A stretch of DNA of 64,000 nt, taken from Heliocidaris erythrogramma (taxonomy: Eukaryota; Echinodermata; Echinoidea; Camarodonta; Echinometridae). Below are positions 12,501-27,500 of the stretch, piece by piece (position 1 is the first letter of the stretch; the number at the start of each line of letters is the position of its first letter). Position numbers and translations under genes: made by a program. The notes beneath the pieces are model-generated. The model had not been told where the DNA came from and made no database searches. It was given only the letters and a program-made list of their open reading frames with translations. The stretch spans positions 2,170,001 to 2,234,000 of the forward strand of contig CM046864.1 in NCBI GenBank assembly GCA_025617745.1, in the 5' to 3' direction.

Positions 12501-15500
12501 AGAATATAATATGCACATAACCTGCACATTCTTAGATTTATTTTTCAATGTATTTGTTTTTATCTAGATGTTAATGAGTGCACTGATGATTCAAGTCTCT
12601 GCGCTAATGGAAATTGCGTGAATAACGATGGATCTTTCACCTGTACCTGTGACGCCGGATTTGAAGCCAACACAGATAACACTGCTTGTGATGGTAAAAC
12701 TACCATTGCTGACATTACATTGTCTTCATATTTCCTAGTTGTTGTTGTTTAGAACTCATCCAAATTAAAATCCTCCTATTTTATGACAGTATCAGGTATT
12801 ATACATTTTGTCCAAAAAGATTATATCATTGAAGGATTTTGATTTTGAAAGAGATGATGTTATCCTTATTAGGGCTTACAAAATATTGTTTAATGATTCC
12901 CAAAAAAGTGCGTTAAGAGACTTCAGTTGCGGACTATTAAAGCTGTTGACATGCTTAACGAGCCCTGATAATTATATCAGAATATAATATGCACATAACC
13001 TGCACATTCTTAGATTTATTTTTCAATGTATTTGTTTTTATCTAGATGTTAATGAGTGCACTGATGATTCAAGTCTCTGCGCTAATGGAAATTGCGTGAA
13101 TAACGATGGATCTTTCACCTGTACCTGTGACGCCGGATTTGAAGCCAACACAGATAACACTGCTTGTGATGGTAAAACTACCGTTGCTGACATTACATTG
13201 TCTTCATATTTCCTAGTTGTTGTTGTTTAAAACTCATCCAAATTAAAATCCTCCTATTTTATGACAGTATCAGGTATTATACATTTTGTCCAAAAAGATT
13301 ATATCATTGAAGGATTTTGATTTTGAAAGAGATGATGTTATCCTTATTAGGGCTTACAAAATATTGTTTAATGATTCCCAAAAAGTGCGTTAAGAGACTT
13401 CAGTTGCGGACTATTAAAGCTGTTGACATGCTTAACGAGGCCCTGATAATTATATCAGAATATAATATGCACATAACCTGCACATTCTTAGATTTATTTT
13501 TCAATGTATTTGTTTTTATCTAGATGTTAATGAGTGCACTGATGATTCAAGTCTCTGCGCTAATGGAAATTGCGTGAATAACGATGGATCTTTCACCTGT
13601 ACCTGTGACGCCGGATTTGAAGCCAACACAGATAACACTGCTTGTGATGGTAAAACTACCATTGCTGACATTACATTGTCTTCATATTTCCTAGTTGTTG
13701 TTGTTTAGAACTCATCCAAATTAAAATCCTCCTATTTTATGACAGTATCAGGTATTATACATTTTGTCCAAAAAGATTATATCATTGAAGGATTTTGATT
13801 TTGAAAGAGATGATGTTATCCTTATTAGGGCTTACAAAATATTGTTTAATGATTCCCAAAAAAGTGCGTTAAGAGACTTCAGTTGCGGACTATTAAAGCT
13901 GTTGACAGCTTAACGAGGCCCTGATAATTATATCAGAATATAATATGCACATAACCTGCACATTCTTAGATTTATTTTTCAATGTATTTGTTTTTATCTA
14001 GATGTTAATGAGTGCACTGATGATTCAAGTCTCTGCGCTAATGGAAATTGCGTGAATAACGATGGATCTTTCACCTGTACCTGTGACGCCGGATTTGAAG
14101 CCAACACAGATAACACTGCTTGTGATGGTAAAACTACCATTGCTGACATTACATTGTCTTCATATTTCCTAGTTGTTGTTGTTTAGAACTCATCCAAATT
14201 AAAATCCTCCTATTTTATGACAGTATCAGGTATTATACATTTTGTCCAAAAAGATGATATCATTGAAGGATTTTGATTTTGAAAGAGATGATGTTATCTT
14301 ATTAGGGCTTACAAAATATTGTTTAATGATTCCCAAAAAAGTGCGTTAAGAGACTTCAGTTGCGGACTATTAAAGCTGTTGACATGCTTAACGAGGCCCT
14401 GATAATTATATCAGAATATAATATGCACATAACCTGCACATTCTTAGATTTATTTTTCAATGTATTTGTTTTTATCTAGATGTTAATGAGTGCACTGATG
14501 ATTCAAGTCTCTGCGCTAATGGAAATTGCGTGAATAACGATGGATCTTTCACCTGTACCTGTGACGCCGGATTTGAAGCCAACACAGATAACACTGCTTG
14601 TGATGGTAAAACTACCATTGCTGACATTACATTGTCTTCATATTTCCTAGTTGTTGTTGTTTAGAACTCATCCAAATTAAAATCCTCCTATTTTATGACA
14701 GTATCAGGTATTATACATTTTGTCCAAAAAGATTATATCATTGAAGGATTTTGATTTTGAAAGAGATGATGTTATCCTTATTAGGGCTTACAAAATATTG
14801 TTTAATGATTCCCAAAAAAGTGCGTTAAGAGACTTCAGTTGCGGACTATTAAAGCTGTTGACATGCTTAACGAGGCCCTGATAATTATATCAGAATATAA
14901 TATGCACATAACCTGCACATTCTTAGATTTATTTTTCAATGTATTGTTTTTATCTAGATGTTAATGAGTGCACTGATGATTCAAGTCTCTGCGCTAATGG
15001 AAATTGCGTGAATAACGATGGATCTTTCACCTGTACCTGTGACGCCGGATTTGAAGCCAACACAGATAACACTGCTTGTGATGGTAAAACTACCATTGCT
15101 GACATTACATTGTCTTCATATTTCCTAGTTGTTGTTGTTTAGAACTCATCCAAATTAAAATCCTCCTATTTTATGACAGTATCAGGTATTATACATTTTG
15201 TCCAAAAAGATTATATCATTGAAGGATTTTGATTTTGAAAGAGATGATGTTATCCTTATTAGGGCTTACAAAATATTGTTTAATGATTCCCAAAAAAGTG
15301 CGTTAAGAGACTTCAGTTGCGGACTATTAAAGCTGTTGACATGCTTAACGAGGCCCTGATAATTATATCAGAATATAATATGCACATAACCTGCACATTC
15401 TTAGATTTATTTTTCAATGTATTTGTTTTTATCTAGATGTTAATGAGTGCACTGATGATTCAAGTCTCTGCGCTAATGGAAATTGCGTGAATAACGATGG

Positions 15501-18500
15501 ATCTTTCACCTGTACCTGTGACGCCGGATTTGAAGCCAACACAGATAACACTGCTTGTGATGGTAAAACTACCATTGCTGACATTACATTGTCTTCATAT
15601 TTCCTAGTTGTTGTTGTTTAGAACTCATCCAAATTAAAATCCTCCTGTTTTATGACAGTATCAGGTATTATACATTTTGTCCAAAAAGATTATATCATTG
15701 AAGGATTTTGATTTTGAAAGAGATGATGTTATCCTTATTAGGGCTTACAAAATATTGTTTAATGATTCCCAAAAAAGTGCGTTAAGAGACTTCAGTTGCG
15801 GACTATTAAAGCTGTTGATATGCTTAACGAGGCCCTGATAATTATATCAGAATATAATATGCACATAACCTGCACATTCTTAGATTTATTTTTCAATGTA
15901 TTTGTTTTTATCTAGATGTTAATGAGTGCACTGATGATTCAAGTCTCTGCGCTAATGGAAATTGCGTGAATAACGATGGATCTTTCACCTGTACCTGTGA
16001 CGCCGGATTTGAAGCCAACACAGATAACACTGCTTGTGATGGTAAAACTACCATTGCTGACATTACATTGTCTTCATATTTCCTAGTTGTTGTTGTTTAA
16101 AACTCATCCAAATTAAAATCCTCCTATTTTATGACAGTATCAGGTATTATACATTTTGTCCAAAAAGATTATATCATTGAAGGATTTTGATTTTGAAAGA
16201 GATGATGTTATCCTTATTAGGGCTTACAAAATATTGTTTAATGATTCCCAAAAAAGTGCGTTAAGAGACTTCAGTTGCGGACTATTAAAGCTGTTGACAT
16301 GCTTAACGAGGCCCTGATAATTATATCAGAATATAATATGCACATAACCTGCACATTCTTAGATTTATTTTTCAATGTATTGTTTTTATCTAGATGTTAA
16401 TGAGTGCACTGATGATTCAAGTCTCTGCGCTAATGGAAATTGCGTGAATAACGATGGATCTTTCACCTGTACCTGTGACGCCGGATTTGAAGCCAACACA
16501 GATAACACTGCTTGTGATGGTAAAACTACCATTGCTGACATTACATTGTCTTCATATTTCCTAGTTGTTGTTGTTTAGAACTCATCCAAATTAAAATCCT
16601 CCTATTTTATGACAGTATCAGGTATTATACATTTTGTCCAAAAAGATTATATCATTGAAGGATTTTGATTTTGAAAGAGATGATGTTATCCTTATTAGGG
16701 CTTACAAAATATTGTTTAATGATTCCCAAAAAAGTGCGTTAAGAGACTTCAGTTGCGGACTATTAAAGCTGTTGACATGCTTAACGAGGCCCTGATAATT
16801 ATATCAGAATATAATATGCACATAACCTGCACATTCTTAGATTTATTTTTCAATGTATTTGTTTTTATCTAGATGTTAATGAGTGCACTGATGATTCAAG
16901 TCTCTGCGCTAATGGAAATTGCGTGAATAACGATGGATCTTTCACCTGTACCTGTGACGCCGGATTTGAAGCCAACACAGATAACACTGCTTGTGATGGT
17001 AAAACTACCATTGCTGACATTACATTGTCTTCATATTTCCTAGTTGTTGTTGTTTAGAACTCATCCAAATTAAAATCCTCCTATTTTATGACAGTATCAG
17101 GTATTATACATTTTGTCCAAAAGATTATATCATTGAAGGATTTTGATTTTGAAAGAGATGATGTTATCCTTATTAGGGCTTACAAAATATTGTTTAATGA
17201 TTCCCAAAAAAGTGCGTTAAGAGACTTCAGTTGCGGACTATTAAAGCTGTTGATATGCTTAACGAGGCCCTGATAATTATATCAGAATATAATATGCACA
17301 TAACCTGCACATTCTTAGATTTATTTTTCAATGTATTTGTTTTTATCTAGATGTTAATGAGTGCACTGATGATTCAAGTCTCTGCGCTAATGGAAATTGC
17401 GTGAATAACGATGGATCTTTCACCTGTACCTGTGACGCCGGATTTGAAGCCAACACAGATAACACTGCTTGTGATGGTAAAACTACCGTTGCTGACATTA
17501 CATTGTCTTCATATTTCCTAGTTGTTGTTGTTTAAAACTCATCCAAATTAAAATCCTCCTATTTTATGACAGTATCAGGTATTATACATTTTGTCCAAAA
17601 AGATTATATCATTGAAGGATTTTGATTTTGAAAGAGATGATGTTATCCTTATTAGGGCTTACAAAATATTGTTTAATGATTCCAAAAAAGTGCGTTAAGA
17701 GACTTCAGTTGCGGACTATTAAAGCTGTTGATATGCTTAACGAGGCCCTGATAATTATATCAGAATATAATATGCACATAACCTGCACATTCTTAGATTT
17801 ATTTTTCAATGTATTTGTTTTTATCTAGATGTTAATGAGTGCACTGATGATTCAAGTCTCTGCGCTAATGGAAATTGCGTGAATAACGATGGATCTTTCA
17901 CCTGTACCTGTGACGCCGGATTTGAAGCCAACACAGATAACACTGCTTGTGATGGTAAAACTACCATTGCTGACATTACATTGTCTTCATATTTCCTAGT
18001 TGTTGTTGTTTAGAACTCATCCAAATTAAAATCCTCCTATTTTATGACAGTATCAGGTATTATACATTTTGTCCAAAAAGATTATATCGTTGAAGGATTT
18101 TGATTTTGAAAGAGATGATGTTATCCTTATTAGGGCTTACAAAATATTGTTTAATGATTCCCAAAAAAGTGCGTTAAGAGACTTCAGTTGCGGACTATTA
18201 AAGCTGTTGACATGCTTAACGAGGCCCTGATAATTATATCAGAATATAATATGCACATAACCTGCACATTCTTAGATTTATTTTTCAATGTATTTGTTTT
18301 TATCTAGATGTTAATGAGTGCACTGATGATTCAAGTCTCTGCGCTAATGGAAATTGCGTGAATAACGATGGATCTTTCACCTGTACCTGTGACGCCGGAT
18401 TTGAAGCCAACACAGATAACACTGCTTGTGATGGTAAAACTACCATTGCTGACATTACATTGTCTTCATATTTCCTAGTTGTTGTTGTTTAGAACTCATC

Positions 18501-21500
18501 CAAATTAAAATCCTCCTATTTTATGACAGTATCAGGTATTATACATTTTGTCCAAAAAGATTATATCATTGAAGGATTTTGATTTTGAAAGAGATGATGT
18601 TATCCTTATTAGGGCTTACAAAATATTGTTTAATGATTCCCAAAAAAGTGCGTTAAGAGACTTCAGTTGCGGACTATTAAAGCTGTTGATATGCTTAACG
18701 AGGCCCTGATAATTATATCAGAATATAATATGCACATAACCTGCACATTCTTAGATTTATTTTTCAATGTATTTGTTTTTATCTAGATGTTAATGAGTGC
18801 ACTGATGATTCAAGTCTCTGCGCTAATGGAAATTGCGTGAATAACGATGGATCTTTCACCTGTACCTGTGACGCCGGATTTGAAGCCAACACAGATAACA
18901 CTGCTTGTGATGGTAAAACTACCATTGCTGACATTACATTGTCTTCATATTTCCTAGTTGTTGTTGTTTAGAACTCATCCAAATTAAAATCCTCCTATTT
19001 TATGACAGTATCAGGTATTATACATTTTGTCCAAAAAGATTATATCATTGAAGGATTTTGATTTTGAAAGAGATGATGTTATCCTTATTAGGGCTTACAA
19101 AATATTGTTTAATGATTCCCAAAAAAGTGCGTTAAGAGACTTCAGTTGCGGACTATTAAAGCTGTTGATATGCTTAACGAGGCCCTGATAATTATATCAG
19201 AATATAATATGCACATAACCTGCACATTCTTAGATTTATTTTTCAATGTATTTGTTTTTATCTAGATGTTAATGAGTGCACTGATGATTCAAGTCTCTGC
19301 GCTAATGGAAATTGCGTGAATAACGATGGATCTTTCACCTGTACCTGTGACGCCGGATTTGAAGCCAACACAGATAACACTGCTTGTGATGGTAAAACTA
19401 CCATTGCTGACATTACATTGTCTTCATATTTCCTAGTTGTTGTTGTTTAAAACTCATCCAAATTAAAATCCTCCTATTTTATGACAGTATCAGGTATTAT
19501 ACATTTTGTCCAAAAAGATTATATCATTGAAGGATTTTGATTTTGAAAGAGATGATGTTATCCTTATTAGGGCTTACAAAATATTGTTTAATGATTCCAA
19601 AAAAGTGCGTTAAGAGACTTCAGTTGCGGACTATTAAAGCTGTTGACATGCTTAACGAGGCCCTGATAATTATATCAGAATATAATATGCACATAACCTG
19701 CACATTCTTAGATTTATTTTTCAATGTATTTGTTTTTATCTAGATGTTAATGAGTGCACTGATGATTCAAGTCTCTGCGCTAATGGAAATTGCGTGAATA
19801 ACGATGGATCTTTCACCTGTACCTGTGACGCCGGATTTGAAGCCAACACAGATAACACTGCTTGTGATGGTAAAACTACCATTGCTGACATTACATTGTC
19901 TTCATATTTCCTAGTTGTTGTTGTTTAGAACTCATCCAAATTAAAATCCTCCTATTTTATGACAGTATCAGGTATTATACATTTTGTCCAAAAAGATGAT
20001 ATCGTTGAAGGATTTTGATTTTGAAAGAGATGATGTTATCCTTATTAGGGCTTACAAAATATTGTTTAATGATTCCCAAAAAAGTGCGTTAAGAGACTTC
20101 AGTTGCGGACTATTAAAGCTGTTGACATGCTTAACGAGGCCCTGATAATTATATCAGAATATAATATGCACATAACCTGCACATTCTTAGATTTATTTTT
20201 CAATGTATTTGTTTTTATCTAGATGTTAATGAGTGCACTGATGATTCAAGTCTCTGCGCTAATGGAAATTGCGTGAATAACGATGGATCTTTCACCTGTA
20301 CCTGTGACGCCGGATTTGAAGCCAACACAGATAACACTGCTTGTGATGGTAAAACTACCATTGCTGACATTACATTGTCTTCATATTTCCTAGTTGTTGT
20401 TGTTTAGAACTCATCCAAATTAAAATCCTCCTATTTTATGACAGTATCAGGTATTATACATTTTGTCCAAAAAGATTATATCATTGAAGGATTTTGATTT
20501 TGAAAGAGATGATGTTATCCTTATTAGGGCTTACAAAATATTGTTTAATGATTCCAAAAAAGTGCGTTAAGAGACTTCAGTTGCGGACTATTAAAGCTGT
20601 TGATATGCTTAACGAGGCCCTGATAATTATATCAGAATATAATATGCACATAACCTGCACATTCTTAGATTTATTTTTCAATGTATTTGTTTTTATCTAG
20701 ATGTTAATGAGTGCACTGATGATTCAAGTCTCTGCGCTAATGGAAATTGCGTGAATAACGATGGATCTTTCACCTGTACCTGTGACGCCGGATTTGAAGC
20801 CAACACAGATAACACTGCTTGTGATGGTAAAACTACCGTTGCTGACATTACATTGTCTTCATATTTCCTAGTTGTTGTTGTTTAGAACTCATCCAAATTA
20901 AAATCCTCCTATTTTATGACAGTATCAGGTATTATACATTTTGTCCAAAAAGATTATATCATTGAAGGATTTTGATTTTGAAAGAGATGATGTTATCCTT
21001 ATTAGGGCTTACAAAATATTGTTTAATGATTCCAAAAAAGTGCGTTAAGAGACTTCAGTTGCGGACTATTAAAGCTGTTGACATGCTTAACGAGGCCCTG
21101 ATAATTATATCAGAATATAATATGCACATAACCTGCACATTCTTAGATTTATTTTTCAATGTATTTGTTTTTATCTAGATGTTAATGAGTGCACTGATGA
21201 TTCAAGTCTCTGCGCTAATGGAAATTGCGTGAATAACGATGGATCTTTCACCTGTACCTGTGACGCCGGATTTGAAGCCAACACAGATAACACTGCTTGT
21301 GATGGTAAAACTACCGTTGCTGACATTACATTGTCTTCATATTTCCTAGTTGTTGTTGTTTAAAACTCATCCAAATTAAAATCCTCCTATTTTATGACAG
21401 TATCAGGTATTATACATTTTGTCCAAAAAGATTATATCATTGAAGGATTTTGATTTTGAAAGAGATGATGTTATCCTTATTAGGGCTTACAAAATATTGT

Positions 21501-24500
21501 TTAATGATTCCAAAAAAGTGCGTTAAGAGACTTCAGTTGCGGACTATTAAAGCTGTTGATATGCTTAACGAGGCCCTGATAATTATATCAGAATATAATA
21601 TGCACATAACCTGCACATTCTTAGATTTATTTTTCAATGTATTTGTTTTTATCTAGATGTTAATGAGTGCACTGATGATTCAAGTCTCTGCGCTAATGGA
21701 AATTGCGTGAATAACGATGGATCTTTCACCTGTACCTGTGACGCCGGATTTGAAGCCAACACAGATAACACTGCTTGTGATGGTAAAACTACCATTGCTG
21801 ACATTACATTGTCTTCATATTTCCTAGTTGTTGTTGTTTAGAACTCATCCAAATTAAAATCCTCCTATTTTATGACAGTATCAGGTATTATACATTTTGT
21901 CCAAAAAGATTATATCGTTGAAGGATTTTGATTTTGAAAGAGATGATGTTATCCTTATTAGGGCTTACAAAATATTGTTTAATGATTCCCAAAAAAGTGC
22001 GTTAAGAGACTTCAGTTGCGGACTATTAAAGCTGTTGATATGCTTAACGAGGCCCTGATAATTATATCAGAATATAATATGCACATAACCTGCACATTCT
22101 TAGATTTATTTTTCAATGTATTTGTTTTTATCTAGATGTTAATGAGTGCACTGATGATTCAAGTCTCTGCGCTAATGGAAATTGCGTGAATAACGATGGA
22201 TCTTTCACCTGTACCTGTGACGCCGGATTTGAAGCCAACACAGATAACACTGCTTGTGATGGTAAAACTACCGTTGCTGACATTACATTGTCTTCATATT
22301 TCCTAGTTGTTGTTGTTTAAAACTCATCCAAATTAAAATCCTCCTATTTTATGACAGTATCAGGTATTATACATTTTGTCCAAAAAGATTATATCATTGA
22401 AGGATTTTGATTTTGAAAGAGATGATGTTATCCTTATTAGGGCTTACAAAATATTGTTTAATGATTCCAAAAAAGTGCGTTAAGAGACTTCAGTTGCGGA
22501 CTATTAAAGCTGTTGATATGCTTAAGGAGGCCCTGATAATTATATCAGAATATAATATGCACATAACCTGCACATTCTTAGATTTATTTTTCAATGTATT
22601 TGTTTTTATCTAGATGTTAATGAGTGCACTGATGATTCAAGTCTCTGCGCTAATGGAAATTGCGTGAATAACGATGGATCTTTCACCTGTACCTGTGACG
22701 CCGGATTTGAAGCCAACACAGATAACACTGCTTGTGATGGTAAAACTACCATTGCTGACATTACATTGTCTTCATATTTCCTAGTTGTTGTTGTTTAGAA
22801 CTCATCCAAATTAAAATCCTCCTATTTTATGACAGTATCAGGTATTATACATTTTGTCCAAAAAGATTATATCATTGAAGGATTTTGATTTTGAAAGAGA
22901 TGATGTTATCCTTATTAGGGCTTACAAAATATTGTTTAATGATTCCAAAAAAAGTGCGTTAAGAGACTTCAGTTGCGGACTATTAAAGCTGTTGACATGC
23001 TTAACGAGGCCCTGATAATTATATCAGAATATAATATGCACATAACCTGCACATTCTTAGATTTATTTTTCAATGTATTTGTTTTTATCTAGATGTTAAT
23101 GAGTGCACTGATGATTCAAGTCTCTGCGCTAATGGAAATTGCGTGAATAACGATGGATCTTTCACCTGTACCTGTGACGCCGGATTTGAAGCCAACACAG
23201 ATAACACTGCTTGTGATGGTAAAACTACCATTGCTGACATTACATTGTCTTCATATTTCCTAGTTGTTGTTGTTTAGAACTCATCCAAATTAAAATCCTC
23301 CTATTTTATGACAGTATCAGGTATTATACATTTTGTCCAAAAAGATTATATCGTTGAAGGATTTTGATTTTGAAAGAGATGATGTTATCCTTATTAGGGC
23401 TTACAAAATATTGTTTAATGATTCCCAAAAAAGTGCGTTAAGAGACTTCAGTTGCGGACTATTAAAGCTGTTGACATGCTTAACGAGGCCCTGATAATTA
23501 TATCAGAATATAATATGCACATAACCTGCACATTCTTAGATTTATTTTTCAATGTATTTGTTTTTATCTAGATGTTAATGAGTGCACTGATGATTCAAGT
23601 CTCTGCGCTAATGGAAATTGCGTGAATAACGATGGATCTTTCACCTGTACCTGTGACGCCGGATTTGAAGCCAACACAGATAACACTGCTTGTGATGGTA
23701 AAACTACCGTTGCTGACATTACATTGTCTTCATATTTCCTAGTTGTTGTTGTTTAGAACTCATCCAAATTAAAATCCTCCTATTTTATGACAGTATCAGG
23801 TATTATACATTTTGTCCAAAAAGATTATATCATTGAAGGATTTTGATTTTGAAAGAGATGATGTTATCCTTATTAGGGCTTACAAAATATTGTTTAATGA
23901 TTCCAAAAAAGTGCGTTAAGAGACTTCAGTTGCGGACTATTAAAGCTGTTGACATGCTTAACGAGGCCCTGATAATTATATCAGAATATAATATGTACAT
24001 AACCTGCACATTCTTAGATTTATTTTTCAATGTATTTGTTTTTATCTAGATGTTAATGAGTGCACTGATGATTCAAGTCTCTGCGCTAATGGAAATTGCG
24101 TGAATAACGATGGATCTTTCACCTGTACCTGTGACGCCGGATTTGAAGCCAACACAGATAACACTGCTTGTGATGGTAAAACTACCATTGCTGACATTAC
24201 ATTGTCTTCATATTTCCTAGTTGTTGTTGTTTAGAACTCATCCAAATTAAAATCCTCCTATTTTATGACAGTATCAGGTATTATACATTTTGTCCAAAAA
24301 GATTATATCATTGAAGGATTTTGATTTTGAAAGAGATGATGTTATCCTTATTAGGGCTTACAAAATATTGTTTAATGATTCCCAAAAAAGTGCGTTAAGA
24401 GACTTCAGTTGCGGACTATTAAAGCTGTTGATATGCTTAACGAGGCCCTGATAATTATATCAGAATATAATATGCACATAACCTGCACATTCTTAGATTT

Positions 24501-27500
24501 ATTTTTCAATGTATTTCTTTTTATCTAGATGTTAATGAGTGCACTGATGATTCAAGTCTCTGCGCTAATGGAAATTGCGTGAATAACGATGGATCTTTCA
24601 CCTGTACCTGTGACGCCGGATTTGAAGCCAACACAGATAACACTGCTTGTGATGGTAAAACTACCGTTGCTGACATTACATTGTCTTCATATTTCCTAGT
24701 TGTTGTTGTTTAGAACTCATCCAAATTAAAATCCTCCTATTTTATGACAGTATCAGGTATTATACATTTTGTCCAAAAAGATTATATCATTGAAGGATTT
24801 TGATTTTGAAAGAGATGATGTTATCCTTATTAGGGCTTACAAAATATTGCTTAATGATTCCAAAAAAGTGCGTTAAGAGACTTCAGTTGCGGACTATTAA
24901 AGCTGTTGACATGCTTAACGAGGCCCTGATAATTATATCAGAATATAATATGTACATAACCTGCACATTCTTAGATTTATTTTTCAATGTATTTGTTTTT
25001 ATCTAGATGTTAATGAGTGCACTGATGATTCAAGTCTCTGCGCTAATGGAAATTGCGTGAATAACGATGGATCTTTCACCTGTACCTGTGACGCCGGATT
25101 TGAAGCCAACACAGATAACACTGCTTGTGATGGTAAAACTACCATTGCTGACATTACATTGTCTTCATATTTCCTAGTTGTTGTTGTTTAGAACTCATCC
25201 AAATTAAAATCCTCCTATTTTATGACAGTATCAGGTATTATACATTTTGTCCAAAAAGATTATATCATTGAAGGATTTTGATTTTGAAAGAGATGATGTT
25301 ATCCTTATTAGGGCTTACAAAATATTGTTTAATGATTCCCAAAAAAGTGCGTTAAGAGACTTCAGTTGCGGACTATTAAAGCTGTTGATATGCTTAACGA
25401 GGCCCTGATAATTATATCAGAATATAATATGCACATAACCTGCACATTCTTAGATTTATTTTTCAATGTATTTCTTTTTATCTAGATGTTAATGAGTGCA
25501 CTGATGATTCAAGTTTCTGCGCTAATGGAAATTGCGTGAATAACGATGGATCTTTCACCTGTACCTGTGACGCCGGATTTGAAGCCAACACAGATAACAC
25601 TGCTTGTGATGGTAAAACTACCGTTGCTGACATTACATTGTCTTCATATTTCCTAGTTGTTGTTGTTTAAAACTCATCCAAATTAAAATCCTCCTATTTT
25701 ATGAGTGTATCAGGTATTATACATTTTGTCCAAAAAGATGATATCGTTGAAGGATTTTGATTTTGAAAGAGATGATGATATCCTTATTAGGGCTTACAAA
25801 ATATTGTTTAATGATTCCCAAAAAAGTGCGTTAAGAGACTTCAGTTGCGGACTATTAAAGCTGTTGATATGCTTAACGAGGCCCTGATAATTATATCAGA
25901 ATATAATATGCACATAACCTGCACATTCTTAGATTTATTTTTCAATGTATTTGTTTTTATCTAGATGTTAATGAGTGCACTGATGATTCAAGTCTCTGCG
26001 CTAATGGAAATTGCGTGAATAACGATGGATCTTTCACCTGTACCTGTGACGCCGGATTTGAAGCCAACACAGATAACACTGCTTGTGATGGTAAAACTAC
26101 CGTTGCTGACATTACATTGTCTTCATATTTCCTAGTTGTTGTTGTTTAGAACTCATCCAAATTAAAATCCTCCTATTTTATGACAGTATCAGGTATTATA
26201 CATTTTTGTCCAAAAAGATGATATCGTTGAAGGATTTTGATTTTGAAAGAGATGATGTTATCCTTATTAGGGCTTACAAAATATTGTTTAATGATTCCCA
26301 AAAAAGTGCGCTAAGAGACTTCAGTTGCGGACTATTAAAGCTGTTGACATGCTTAAGGAGGCCCTGATAATTATATCAGAATATAATATGCACATAACCT
26401 GCACATTCTTAGATTTATTTATCAATGTATTTGTTTTTATCTAGATGTTAATGAGTGCACTGATGATTCAAGTCTCTGCGCTAATGGAAATTGCGTGAAT
26501 AACGATGGATCTTTCACCTGTACCTGTGACGCCGGATTTGAAGCCAACACAGATAACACTGCTTGTGATGGTAAAACTACCATTGCTGACATTACATTGT
26601 CTTCATATTTCCTAGTTGTTGTTGTTTAGAACTCATCCAAATTAAAATCCTCCTATTTTATGACAGTATCAGGTATTATACATTTTTGTCCAAAAAGATG
26701 ATATCGTTGAAGGATTTTGATTTTGAAAGAGATGATGTTATCCTTATTAGGGCTTACAAAATATTGTTTAATGATTCCCAAAAAAGTGCGCTAAGAGACT
26801 TCAGTTGCGGACTATTAAAGCTGTTGACAGGCTTAACGAGGCCCTGATAATTATATCAGAATATAATATGCACATAACCTGCACATTCTTAGATTTATTT
26901 TTCAATGTACTTGTTTTTATCTAGATGTTAATGAGTGCACTGATGATTCAAGTCTCTGCGCTAATGGAAATTGCGTGAATAACGATGGATCTTTCACCTG
27001 TACCTGTGACGCCGGATTTGAAGCCAACACAGATAACACTGCTTGTGATGGTAAAACTACCGTTGCTGACATTACATTGTCTTCATATTTCCTAGTTGTT
27101 GTTGTTTAAAACTCATCCAAATTAAAATCCTCCTATTTTATGTCAGTATCAGGTATTATACATTTTGTCCAAAAAGATTATATCATTGAAGGATTTTGAT
27201 TTTGAAAGAGATGATGTTATCCTTATTAGGGCTTACAAAATATTGTTTAATGATTCCCAAAAAAGTGCGTTAAGAGACTTCAGTTGCGGACTATTAAAGC
27301 TGTTGACATGCTTAACGAGGCCCTGATAATTATATCAGAATATAATATGCACATAACCTGCACATTCTTAGATTTATTTTTCAATGTATTTGTTTTTATC
27401 TAGATGTTAATGAGTGCACTGATGATTCAAGTCTCTGCGCTAATGGAAATTGCGTGAATAACGATGGATCTTTCACCTGTACCTGTGACGCCGGATTTGA

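Noticed and set aside
14939..15142. Stand-alone small EGF proteins starting MYCFYLDVNEC (also at 5,842 and 16,375)
   Set aside because: The leader is intron sequence brought into frame by a one-base loss in the T-run before the acceptor. The EGF part is an ordinary exon.
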